9,314 nucleotides of DNA, taken from contig JAPLBI010000163.1 in the NCBI GenBank assembly GCA_026392815.1, positions 715 through 10,028 on the forward strand. Reading direction: 5' to 3'. Below the pieces are notes generated by a model. The model saw nothing but the letters and a program-made list of their open reading frames with translations. It did not search any database and had not been told where the DNA came from. A program made the position numbers and the translations under genes. This document shows, one piece after another, positions 1 through 5,821 of the stretch (position 1 is the stretch's first letter; each line of letters starts with the position of its first letter). The stretch is from Actinomycetota bacterium. Lineage in GTDB: Bacteria > Actinomycetota > Actinomycetes > Nanopelagicales > Nanopelagicaceae.

Positions 1-721
1 CCATATGGAATGCAGCCAGTGGAACTTCGCTTGTGCCGACTAAGTAAGAGTCATCTTTTTCAAGGTGATAAACATTTTCGGCCGCTTGTCCAAGAAATCC
101 AGTGCCTTCCATCGCTGCAGGCTTTACAAGCACTGGTGGAATAACAGGGGTAAATCCGGCTTTTAGCGCGCTTTGAATCGCATAGTTAACAAGTGCGAAT
201 TCAAGCATCGCTCCAACGCCGGTTAAATAATATGAACGAGATCCAGAAACTTTTGCACCACGTTCAGTGTCAATTGCGCCAAGTAATTTGCCGAGTTCAA
301 CGTGATCTTTTGCTTCAAAACCATCTTTAGCGAAATCACGTGGTGTGCCAACGTGTTCAATGGTTACGAAATCTGCTTCGCCACCGATTGGCGCTTCTGG
401 GTCCAGTAAGTTTGAAAGTTGCATCACAAGTGCGTTGGCTTTCGCTTCGATTTCAGCACGCTTAGCATCAGCAGCTTTTACTTTATCTGCCAGCGCTTTT
501 GCATTCTCTAATAAAGCAGCCTTTTCATCGCCTTTTGCAGCGCCTACTGACTTGGAAAGCGTATTTTGTTCAGCGCGCAGAGTTTCGAATTCGGTAATTG
601 CGGCACGGCGTACATCATCGATAGCAAGTACTTGATCGACGATCGTGACATCTTCGCCGCGACCTTTTTGTGATGCGCGAACTAGATCTGGATTCTCGCG
701 AAGGAGTTTGATATCGATCAT
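1..721 (-). CDS. serS: Seryl-tRNA synthetase, N-terminal part (cut by window edge)
   Basis: Class II aminoacyl-tRNA synthetase that charges tRNA-Ser with serine in the cytoplasm. The first 240 residues are visible, beginning [15 protein letters not shown], the typical SerRS opening. Residues about 25-105 are charged and Ala/Leu-rich, matching the long antiparallel coiled-coil arm that grips the tRNA. The catalytic core then starts: motif 1 is seen around residues 172-196 ([11 protein letters not shown], then GFTPVIPP), followed by the GTSEV serine-recognition loop at 229-233. Motifs 2 and 3 would lie beyond the left edge, since SerRS is normally about 420 residues. The ATG is 3 bases past the pheA stop and has a ribosome binding site inside pheA, so the two are probably cotranscribed and coupled. 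Identification is secure; only completeness is unknown. Confidence 0.96.
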   Translation of the reverse strand, partial: MIDIKLLRENPDLVRASQKGRGEDVTIVDQVLAIDDVRRAAITEFETLRAEQNTLSKSVGAAKGDEKAALLENAKALADKVKAADAKRAEIEAKANALVMQLSNLLDPEAPIGGEADFVTIEHVGTPRDFAKDGFEAKDHVELGKLLGAIDTERGAKVSGSRSYYLTGVGAMLEFALVNYAIQSALKAGFTPVIPPVLVKPAAMEGTGFLGQAAENVYHLEKDDSYLVGTSEVPLAAFHM

Positions 722-724
722 GCT

Positions 725-1564
725 TTAACGCACCTCTCGTGGGTAAGAACCTAAGAATCTAATGTCATCACAAATCTCACGAAGTTCGGCAACGCTGCCA
801 CCGACTGCTTCATCGTTGATATGTCCTTCGACATCAATGATGAAATGGTAGTGACCAAGTTCGCGTCCAGTCGGGCGACTTTGAATAAAAGTTAAGTTGA
901 CGTTGCGCTTGGCAAATACCTGCAGGATCTCAAGCAGCGCTCCAGCGTGATCGATATCGATAAAGATCGCCATGGAGGTGCGATCGTCGCCCGTTGGCTC
1001 AGGAATCCAACCTGGTTTCTGGGCTGCGATAAAGCGAGTGACTGCTCCATTGTTATCGCCAATATTTTCGGCACGGATTTCTAAGCCAAAATGTTCTGCT
1101 GCAACGCTTGATGCAATCGCGGCATCGAGCTCGCCTTTACTGACTAACTCGGCGGCGGCAGATGTGGAGTTCGTTGGGACAACTTCTGCGTGCGGATAAT
1201 TTTTTGCGATGTAGCTGCGGCACTGTGACTCAGCATGTGGGTGGGTGCCAATTCTTTTAATTTCTGTTGCACCTGGCTTAGTCATAAGCGCAAAGGTGAC
1301 CGGCAAGGTAACTTCGCCAGAGATAGTTAAGGGATCCCCTGTTGCGAGTTCATCGAGGGTGCGTGCGACAACCCCTTCTACAGAATTCTCAATTGGCACA
1401 AGGGCGTAATCAACTTCGCCGGTGCGAACTGCGTTAAGGGCAGCAGTGACATTTGCGAAAGGGATTTTTACATCGGTATCGCAAGTGATCTTATTTAGCG
1501 CAGCCTCAGTAAAGGTACCTACTGGACCTAAATAGGCGAATCTATGGCTATCTGCTGCGCTCAC
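725..1564 (-). CDS. pheA: Prephenate dehydratase with ACT domain
   Basis: Converts prephenate to phenylpyruvate, the committed step to phenylalanine. It is 279 residues and monofunctional, with no chorismate mutase domain. The catalytic domain spans about residues 8-182 and shows the opening YLGPVGTFTEAAL, the PIENSVEG segment (57-64) and the catalytic TRF motif at 176-178. The C-terminal ACT regulatory domain (about 195-277) has a GALL segment and IQSRPTGRELGHY, where the usual Phe-binding ESRP motif reads QSRP. The start codon is GTG: translation from it gives the expected N terminus, and an ATG 22 bases upstream is out of frame. No Shine-Dalgarno precedes the GTG but a -10-like hexamer does, suggesting a leaderless message of its own even though the phosphodiesterase gene lies 41 bases upstream on the same strand. 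The linkage to serS is shared with other actinobacteria. Feedback inhibition by Phe is expected from the ACT domain, not shown here. Confidence 0.95.
   Translation of the reverse strand: MSAADSHRFAYLGPVGTFTEAALNKITCDTDVKIPFANVTAALNAVRTGEVDYALVPIENSVEGVVARTLDELATGDPLTISGEVTLPVTFALMTKPGATEIKRIGTHPHAESQCRSYIAKNYPHAEVVPTNSTSAAAELVSKGELDAAIASSVAAEHFGLEIRAENIGDNNGAVTRFIAAQKPGWIPEPTGDDRTSMAIFIDIDHAGALLEILQVFAKRNVNLTFIQSRPTGRELGHYHFIIDVEGHINDEAVGGSVAELREICDDIRFLGSYPREVR
731..737 (-). promoter_or_regulatory. Ribosome binding site for serS inside the end of pheA
   Basis: Read on the minus strand, AGAGGTG lies 9 bases before the serS ATG and overlaps the last pheA codons. It is a good match to the anti-Shine-Dalgarno sequence and fixes the serS start at 721. 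It contrasts with the leaderless-looking starts of the first genes in the local transcription units. Confidence 0.7.
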
Positions 1565-1570
1565 TTGCTA

Positions 1571-1576
1571 AGGATA
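1571..1576 (-). promoter_or_regulatory. Candidate -10 element for a leaderless pheA transcript
   Basis: On the minus strand TATCCT (TANNNT form) ends 6 bases before the pheA GTG, which places the expected transcription start at or next to the start codon. There is no Shine-Dalgarno sequence between it and the GTG and no convincing -35 box, as is common in actinobacteria. The site is in the 41-base gap after the phosphodiesterase gene. Confidence 0.5.
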
Positions 1577-1605
1577 CCTGCTCCATAGCCAAAGATTTCC
1601 AGTAA

Positions 1606-2310
1606 TTAATTAGCGGCAAGAACCTCACGCGCAAAGGCGGGGCGATTGGTAATCAAATTATCGACACCGAGATGGCGACACAAGATGATGTCGGATGGTT
1701 CATCAACGGTCCAGACATTTAACTTCTTGCCGGCAGATTTAATCTGCTGCGCTAGCGCTGGCTTTTTGCGCAATTGCGCAATGCCGGGGCCGATTGAATG
1801 CGCTGATGTATATCTCACGGATAGACGTGGAGTTGTTTCGCGAATTAAATAAGTCAAGGCGATTGATCGATCAAGTTGTTTAACGCGTTCGACTGCAAAC
1901 CAAGAGAAAGACATAACCGTTATATCAATACCCGCTTTTTCAATTCGTTTTGCCTCTTTATGTAATTTCTGAACTACATGGTTTTCAATTTCAGTGCGTG
2001 AAGGAACTGGATGTTTAGTTTCTAGCAATAAAGATTTCTTTTCGGTAATTCCGAAATCTATAAATTGCTCAAGAGTGACAATCTGCGGATAAATTGCCAC
2101 TAACTGCGCATATGTTGATTCGTGAACTACGGCGGCGTTATTTGCGCGGCGCTTTAAATCTGCGTCGTGCCAAAGAACCGCGACGCCATCTTTAGTTAGG
2201 CGCAGATCGCATTCGAAACCATCGGCGCCCTGCTTGACTGCGTTTTCATAGGCGATCATGGTCATCTCAGGAAAGTCATGAGATGCCCCGCGGTGAGCGT
2301 AGATCTTCAT
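1606..2310 (-). CDS. Cytoplasmic glycerophosphodiester phosphodiesterase (GDPD family)
   Basis: A 234-residue single-domain GDPD enzyme, expected to hydrolyse glycerophosphodiesters released from phospholipids to sn-glycerol 3-phosphate and an alcohol. The N terminus MKIYAHRGAS carries the catalytic HRG (residues 6-8). FECDLRLTKDG supplies the metal ligands Glu33 and Asp35, WHD the catalytic His48, and LLLETKHP (94-101) and NVWTVD (198-203) match later family motifs. The usual PENT motif reads PEMT here. No signal peptide or membrane segment is seen, so it should act in the cytoplasm, like UgpQ-type enzymes. It is divergent from pstP, with 56 bases between the starts. Mycobacteria also carry a GDPD gene (glpQ1) a few genes from pheA, so the linkage may be ancestral. 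The exact substrate cannot be told from sequence. Confidence 0.9.
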   Translation of the reverse strand: MKIYAHRGASHDFPEMTMIAYENAVKQGADGFECDLRLTKDGVAVLWHDADLKRRANNAAVVHESTYAQLVAIYPQIVTLEQFIDFGITEKKSLLLETKHPVPSRTEIENHVVQKLHKEAKRIEKAGIDITVMSFSWFAVERVKQLDRSIALTYLIRETTPRLSVRYTSAHSIGPGIAQLRKKPALAQQIKSAGKKLNVWTVDEPSDIILCRHLGVDNLITNRPAFAREVLAAN

Positions 2311-2316
2311 AGTTCG

Positions 2317-2322
2317 AGATTA
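2317..2322 (-). promoter_or_regulatory. Candidate -10 element for a leaderless phosphodiesterase transcript
   Basis: On the minus strand TAATCT ends 6 bases before the ATG at 2310. No Shine-Dalgarno sequence lies in the short leader, so the message is probably leaderless. It is back to back with the pstP promoter in a 56-base divergent gap. Confidence 0.5.
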
Positions 2323-2353
2323 ACATCAATACCCCAGTACCAATGGGCTTGGG

Positions 2354-2359
2354 TAGGCT
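2354..2359 (+). promoter_or_regulatory. Candidate -10 element for leaderless pstP-pknB transcript
   Basis: TAGGCT ends 7 bases before the ATG at 2367, placing the expected transcription start on or next to that codon. This supports 2367 rather than the in-frame ATG at 2343 as the start, because 2343 lies upstream of this element. No clear -35 hexamer is seen at 16-19 bases. Confidence 0.45.
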
Positions 2360-2366
2360 TAGCGTC

Positions 2367-3143
2367 ATGAAGGCCTTGTACTTCCAATGCGCTGCGCGTT
2401 CAGCGCTTGGTTTGGTGCGCAACGGCAATGAGGACTCTGCACTTATTGGCGCGCAAGTAATCGCGGTTGCCGATGGAATGGGTGGCCACGCTGGTGGTGA
2501 AGTTGCATCGAGCGTTGCAATAAATACGCTCTCAGAAATTGCACCGACTTTCACGGCTGAAAATATTGATCTTGATTCAGCAAGTGATCTTTATTTAAAT
2601 TCTCTACACACTATTGATGCGCAGATTCGCGCCGTCGCTAGCGATGAACCAGCCCTTGCCGGGATGGGAACAACTCTTACCTCTCTATTCATAAGTGGTA
2701 CTGAAGTTTCTTTGCTCCATATCGGAGATTCCCGCGCTTATCGTCTGCGTGGAAACACTCTCGAGCAGCTCAGCGCCGACCACACCGTTCTGCAAGAGTT
2801 ATTGGATAAAGGTGTAATTTCTGAATCAGAGGCGCTGGTGCATCCGCAACGATCTATGTTGACCCAGGCGCTGATGGGTGAGGGAAATCTTGAGCCATCA
2901 CTTCATGTTTTCGAAGGAAAAGTTCAGGATCGCTACATATTGTGCAGCGATGGCTTAAGTGGCGTTCTCACTGAGAAAGAGATCAAAACTCTTATCAAAG
3001 GAAAGGGTGCTGCCGAAGCAGTCGATGCGTTGATTGATGCAACTTATATAAATGGTGCACCAGATAACGTCACGATAGTAATCGCTGATATTGTCGAAGA
3101 AAGTTCCACCCAAGTAGAAAAGTTAGGAGCGGCAAAACCATGA
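2367..3143 (+). CDS. pstP: PP2C-family Ser/Thr protein phosphatase, soluble form
   Basis: Metal-dependent phosphatase expected to reverse phosphorylation by PknB. It is 258 residues counted from ATG 2367. PP2C motifs run in order: GLVRNGNEDS (15-24), ADGMGGHAGGEVASS (35-49, with metal ligand Asp36), GMGTT (99-103), LHIGDSRAYR (117-126), SADHT (136-140), LCSDGLSG (192-199, Asp195) and APDNVTIVIAD (231-241, Asp233). The chain then ends after about 17 residues, with no transmembrane segment or extracytoplasmic tail. Mycobacterial PstP (about 514 residues) is membrane anchored, so this protein should be cytosolic. Start 2367 is chosen because the conserved fold begins at once and a -10 element sits just before it; an 8-residue longer form from ATG 2343 is less likely. 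The TGA overlaps the pknB ATG (ATGA), implying translational coupling of phosphatase and kinase. Confidence 0.93.
   Translation: MKALYFQCAARSALGLVRNGNEDSALIGAQVIAVADGMGGHAGGEVASSVAINTLSEIAPTFTAENIDLDSASDLYLNSLHTIDAQIRAVASDEPALAGMGTTLTSLFISGTEVSLLHIGDSRAYRLRGNTLEQLSADHTVLQELLDKGVISESEALVHPQRSMLTQALMGEGNLEPSLHVFEGKVQDRYILCSDGLSGVLTEKEIKTLIKGKGAAEAVDALIDATYINGAPDNVTIVIADIVEESSTQVEKLGAAKP
3125..3129 (+). promoter_or_regulatory. Ribosome binding site for pknB inside pstP
   Basis: AGGAG within the last pstP codons lies 10 bases before the ATG at 3140 (13 before a second ATG at 3143). It supports translation of pknB from the polycistronic pstP-pknB message and favours the first of the two adjacent ATGs, although the second cannot be excluded. 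Confidence 0.6.
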
Positions 3144-4690
3144 TGAATAAAATTTTGGGCGGCCGCTACCAACTCGGTGAAATGATCGGCACCGGCGGAA
3201 TGGCCGATGTCTATATTGCGCAGGATCAACGTTTATCTCGCGAAGTTGCTGTAAAAATCCTGCGAAGTGATCTCGCGAAAGACCCCACCTTCGTTTCGCG
3301 CTTTCGTAAAGAAGCGAAAGCTGCCGCTGGTTTAAACCATCCAGGTGTTGTTGCTGTCTATGACTCAGGTGAAGAACCTGCGCCATACATTGTTATGGAG
3401 CTTGTCTCTGGCCACACACTTCGCGAGTTGATTCACGGTGGCGAACGTTTGCCACTTGATCGCGCACTTGAAATCGGCGCTGGAATTTTAGAAGCCGTTG
3501 ATTATTCACATCAACGCGGCATCGTTCACCGCGATATTAAACCCGCAAACGTGATGATCACCGATGGTGGTGACGTGAAGGTGATGGATTTCGGAATCGC
3601 GCGTGCGATGGATGATCTCGGTGCAACGTTAACTAGCACCTGGAACGTTGTCGGCACCGCACAATACTTATCTCCTGAACAAGCACTTGGTGAAGTCGCA
3701 GATACTCCGACAGATATTTATTCAACTGGTTGTTTGTTATACGAACTATTAACTGGTCGTCCCCCATTTACGGGAGAGACTCCAGTTTCAATCGCCTACC
3801 AACATGTATCAGGACATTTAACTCCAGCTCGCCAACTTCAACCTGATCTTCCCGAAAGCGTTGAGGTTATGTTGGAAGTTGCTTTATCTAAGAAACCTGA
3901 AGATCGCTATGTTTCTGCGCGTGCGATGCTGGAAGATTTAAATAAAATTCGCGCCGGTGAAAATATCTCAACGAAAGTTGCGCGCGGACCAATTGTCTCT
4001 CGTCGCACCGCAGTTATCTCTGGAATATCTCTCTTGCTAGTTGGCGTACTTGCAGTGGTTGGTCTTTCGCTCAACGGCGGTTCAACACCATCGCTAGGCA
4101 ATGAAATCCCTAACGTAGTTGGCCTTACTGAAGATCAAGCGCGGGCGCTTTTAGGTGATTACACCGTCACTGTGCAGCGTGCGCATGATCCACGTATCCC
4201 TAAAGATCGAGTAGCCAGCCAAATTCCGCTTGCAACTACGCAAGCAACTAAGGGTTCTGCAGTAACGCTAACTATCTCTGACGGTCCAGGTGATGCGATT
4301 GTTCCCGATGACTTAGTTGGAATGTCTTTGATCGATGCGCGGACTTCACTTGCCGCGGCAGGTTTAGTTATTTCCCGAACTGAAGCTGCGCCATCTGATG
4401 AGGCGCAAGGAACTGTTTTGAGCGTTCTTCCTGAACCTGGATCAAAAATTACTGCTGGTGCGGGAGTTGTTCTAACAATTGCCAGCGGTGAAGTTGAAGT
4501 TCCAAGTTTGATTGGCGTAGAAGCGATTCAAGCGAAAACACTTTTAATTCAAGCGGGCTTCTTAGTTCGTGAGTTTAACGATTACGATGCAGCGCAAGCA
4601 GTTGGTGTTGTTATACGACAAGCACCTGATGCCGGAACAACGCAAACTATTGGTAAGCCAGTAACAATTACAATTAATAAAGCGCCGTAA
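3140..4690 (+). CDS. pknB: Membrane Ser/Thr protein kinase with three PASTA domains
   Basis: Eukaryotic-type kinase that senses cell-wall fragments outside the cell and phosphorylates growth and division proteins inside. It has 516 residues. Kinase domain about 10-270: glycine loop GTGGMADV (17-24), AVK Lys39, helix-C Glu58, HRDIKPAN (130-137, catalytic Asp132), DFG (150-152), and GTAQYLSPE (172-180). Activation-loop Thr165 and Thr167 align with the autophosphorylated Thr171/Thr173 of mycobacterial PknB. A short basic juxtamembrane stretch precedes a single transmembrane helix (about 292-312). Three PASTA repeats follow outside (about 322-382, 386-449, 451-514), one fewer than mycobacterial PknB. 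Cotranscription with pstP gives a kinase/phosphatase pair. The usual neighbours rodA, pbpA and pknA are missing from this locus. Its stop is one base from the trpG stop on the other strand. Confidence 0.96.
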   Translation: MMNKILGGRYQLGEMIGTGGMADVYIAQDQRLSREVAVKILRSDLAKDPTFVSRFRKEAKAAAGLNHPGVVAVYDSGEEPAPYIVMELVSGHTLRELIHGGERLPLDRALEIGAGILEAVDYSHQRGIVHRDIKPANVMITDGGDVKVMDFGIARAMDDLGATLTSTWNVVGTAQYLSPEQALGEVADTPTDIYSTGCLLYELLTGRPPFTGETPVSIAYQHVSGHLTPARQLQPDLPESVEVMLEVALSKKPEDRYVSARAMLEDLNKIRAGENISTKVARGPIVSRRTAVISGISLLLVGVLAVVGLSLNGGSTPSLGNEIPNVVGLTEDQARALLGDYTVTVQRAHDPRIPKDRVASQIPLATTQATKGSAVTLTISDGPGDAIVPDDLVGMSLIDARTSLAAAGLVISRTEAAPSDEAQGTVLSVLPEPGSKITAGAGVVLTIASGEVEVPSLIGVEAIQAKTLLIQAGFLVREFNDYDAAQAVGVVIRQAPDAGTTQTIGKPVTITINKAP

Positions 4691-4704
4691 TTTAAGCGCG
4701 CTTT
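4679..4704. terminator. Inverted repeat across the pknB/trpG stop codons, possible terminator
   Basis: AAAGCGC at 4679-4685 is mirrored by GCGCTTT at 4698-4704, a 7-bp perfect stem with a 12-base AT-rich loop holding the trpG stop codon and most of the pknB stop codon. Read leftward, the stem is followed by an A/T-rich run starting TTTATTAATT, so it could end trpG transcription. Read rightward, the tail is poor in T. The weak stem and the lack of a continuous T tract make this tentative. Confidence 0.3.
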
Positions 4705-5321
4705 CCAACAACTGGAGATAAGCCCACTGACTTTGCGAGCGCGTCGATGTCTCCGCATTGCGTTAACCAGTTAGCGAGCATTAAATGTCCGTGTTCAGTC
4801 AGTACTGATTCGGGGTGGAACTGCACACCTTCAATTGGCAAAGTTTTATGGCGCATCGACATAACAACGCCGGATTCAGTAGAACCAGTAATCTCTAATT
4901 CGCTACTAACTGTGTCGCGTTCTACTGCTAGTGAGTGGTAACGAGTTGCCGTAAATGGTGAGGGAAGGCTTGTTAAAACACCTTTTCCTTCGTGCAACAC
5001 TTGTGAAGTTTTTCCATGCAGTAACTCGGGTGCGCGAGAAACAGTTGCGCCAAATGCCACACCAATTGCTTGATGTCCTAAGCAAACGCCAAAGAGTGGA
5101 ATGTTTTTATCTGCGCAGTATTTGATCATCGCGATACTGATGCCGGCCTCTTCTGGGGTGCCAGGCCCGGGAGAGATAAGTACTCCGTCATATTCGCCGG
5201 CTTCCTCAACACTTACTTCGTCATTTCGCTTAACGATGCATTCGGCGCCAAGTTGGCCGAGGTATTGCACCAAGTTAAATACGAACGAGTCGTAGTTATC
5301 GATGACGAGGATCCGGGACAT
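4692..5321 (-). CDS. trpG: Glutamine amidotransferase, anthranilate / aminodeoxychorismate synthase component II
   Basis: Class I glutamine amidotransferase that supplies ammonia to the chorismate-using partner (TrpE for tryptophan, PabB for folate). It has 209 residues beginning MSRILVIDNYDSFVFNLVQYL, the family opening. Visible motifs are the oxyanion segment SPGPGTPEEAG (50-60), the nucleophile elbow FGVCLGHQAIG (77-87, Cys80), TRYHSL (126-131) and VQFHPESVLTEHG (167-179) giving His169 and Glu171, so the Cys-His-Glu triad is complete. No trpE or pabB is in the window. The gene sits next to pknB and crgA in many actinobacteria, where it is usually named trpG; a dual trpG/pabA role is possible and cannot be resolved here. 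It converges on pknB and diverges from crgA. No Shine-Dalgarno and only a weak AAGAAT-like hexamer precede the start. Confidence 0.92.
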   Translation of the reverse strand: MSRILVIDNYDSFVFNLVQYLGQLGAECIVKRNDEVSVEEAGEYDGVLISPGPGTPEEAGISIAMIKYCADKNIPLFGVCLGHQAIGVAFGATVSRAPELLHGKTSQVLHEGKGVLTSLPSPFTATRYHSLAVERDTVSSELEITGSTESGVVMSMRHKTLPIEGVQFHPESVLTEHGHLMLANWLTQCGDIDALAKSVGLSPVVGKRA

Positions 5322-5350
5322 GGGGCAATTCTTGCAGGGTTGGCGGGCGG

Positions 5351-5410
5351 GCAGTTTCCAGATTTGTTCTTTTCAGATCTGCAGTTTCCAGGATTGGCTT
5401 TTCCATGTAG
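5351..5410. repeat. Four imperfect tandem copies of a 15-bp unit between trpG and crgA
   Basis: Units begin at 5351, 5366, 5381 and 5396, exactly 15 bases apart. Units 1 and 3 share an 11-base identical block (GCAGTTTCCAG at 5351 and 5381). The core TTTYCAG appears at 5355, 5370 and 5385 and decays to TTTCCAT at 5400. Unit 2 contains the palindrome CAGATCTG (5374-5381). The array fills most of the 99-base divergent gap and its last copy runs into the proposed crgA -10 box, so it could be an operator array for crgA and/or trpG. A simple minisatellite expansion is the alternative. Because 15 is a multiple of three, the reading frames through it show pentapeptide periodicity (for example SFQIC twice), but I see no gene there. 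Confidence 0.75.
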
Positions 5411-5413
5411 CCT
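5408..5413 (+). promoter_or_regulatory. Candidate -10 element for a leaderless crgA transcript
   Basis: TAGCCT, preceded directly by TG, ends 7 bases before the crgA ATG at 5421. No Shine-Dalgarno sequence lies between, and the proposed start of transcription falls at the ATG. It overlaps the tail of the 15-bp repeat array. Confidence 0.5.
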
Positions 5414-5420
5414 TCTACCT

Positions 5421-5687
5421 ATGCCAAAGTCGAAATTGCGTAAAAAGGTTCAAGAACAGCACGCTCACGAAGAGCAGGTCTTTGATGCTGAGCCACACGG
5501 CCCAATCGAGAGCCCAAGCTGGCTTGCCCCAGTTATGGTCGCCAACTTCCTGGTCGGCCTCTTCTGGATCGTCGTCTTCTACGTAAGCCAGACCACCTAT
5601 CCAATTCCGGGTATCGGCGCATGGAACATGATTATCGGCTTTAGCTTTATTGGGGTTGGATTCAGCCTCGCCACTAAATGGAGATAA
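5421..5687 (+). CDS. crgA: Cell division protein CrgA
   Basis: Small actinobacterial membrane protein that takes part in septum formation and interacts with FtsZ and septal penicillin-binding proteins in the species studied. It has 88 residues, close to the usual 85-95. The N terminus MPKSKLRKK is nearly identical to the CrgA signature. After a charged cytoplasmic stretch come two transmembrane helices (about 34-56 and 67-84) joined by a short loop (SQTTYPIPGIGAWN), and the chain ends in a basic ATKWR. The start is set by this signature and by a -10 box just upstream; the frame stays open back to 5253, but that part is antisense to trpG plus the 15-bp repeats. The trpG-crgA adjacency is conserved in actinobacteria and ties it to the pknB cluster. 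Confidence 0.94.
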   Translation: MPKSKLRKKVQEQHAHEEQVFDAEPHGPIESPSWLAPVMVANFLVGLFWIVVFYVSQTTYPIPGIGAWNMIIGFSFIGVGFSLATKWR

Positions 5688-5712
5688 GCGCAGCGTAATC
5701 GACCGAGTAAAT

Positions 5713-5737
5713 GGCGATAGAGCGAAGCGTCATCGCC
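5713..5737. repeat. Short hairpin-forming inverted repeat after crgA
   Basis: GGCGAT (5713-5718) is mirrored by ATCGCC (5732-5737) with a 13-base loop, 25 bases past the crgA stop. No T tract follows directly; the nearest run of six T starts about 30 bases later. It may help end the crgA transcript, but it does not look like a standard intrinsic terminator. Nothing else recognisable lies between crgA and the operator repeats. Confidence 0.25.
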
Positions 5738-5778
5738 CAACAAAATTGTCGTTAAGCGAATAACCCTCTTTTTTACAC

Positions 5779-5817
5779 CTTTTCTCAGCCTTTTCTCAGG
5801 CTGTGAGAGCATTCTCA
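5779..5817. promoter_or_regulatory. Probable operator repeats before the response regulator gene
   Basis: The 10-mer CTTTTCTCAG occurs at 5779-5788 and again at 5790-5799, a direct repeat of 11-bp period. The core TCTCA (5783, 5794) is followed by the inverted core TGAGA at 5804-5808 and another TCTCA at 5813-5817. OmpR/PhoB-family regulators bind head-to-tail to direct half-sites spaced 11 bp, so this is a good candidate for autoregulation by the gene that begins at 5822. The last core overlaps the proposed -10 region, while the first two are placed where activator sites would fall. Confidence 0.6.
5810..5815 (+). promoter_or_regulatory. Weak candidate -10 element for the response regulator gene
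   Basis: CATTCT ends 6 bases before the ATG at 5822, the same geometry as the other proposed leaderless promoters here, but its first base departs from TANNNT. No Shine-Dalgarno sequence is seen. A promoter needing activator help would fit the adjacent repeats. Confidence 0.35.
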
Positions 5818-5821
5818 AACC

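Noticed and set aside
345..635. Rightward 96-residue frame opposite serS
   Set aside because: It is a Ser/Ala-rich shadow of the serS coiled-coil region with no family resemblance; serS coding on the other strand is unambiguous.
2320..2325. TTAACA as a -35 box for pstP
   Set aside because: It is 28 bases from the TAGGCT -10 box, outside a workable spacer length.
2343..2366. Upstream ATG for pstP
   Set aside because: It adds eight residues not expected in the family, has no ribosome binding site, and lies upstream of the proposed -10 element.
5253..5420. N-terminal extension of crgA by 56 residues in an open frame
   Set aside because: The extension is antisense to trpG and then translates the 15-bp repeats; the CrgA signature MPKSKLRKK begins at 5421 and a -10 box lies just before it.
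5302..5586. Small frame with pentapeptide periodicity (SFQIC repeated)
   Set aside because: The periodicity comes from the 15-bp DNA repeat. The frame starts inside trpG on the opposite strand and runs out of frame through crgA, with no ribosome binding site or recognisable fold.
5713..5774. Intrinsic terminator after crgA made of the GGCGAT/ATCGCC hairpin and the run of T at 5769-5774
   Set aside because: About 30 bases separate stem and T run, far too many for an intrinsic terminator; only the inverted repeat itself is reported.
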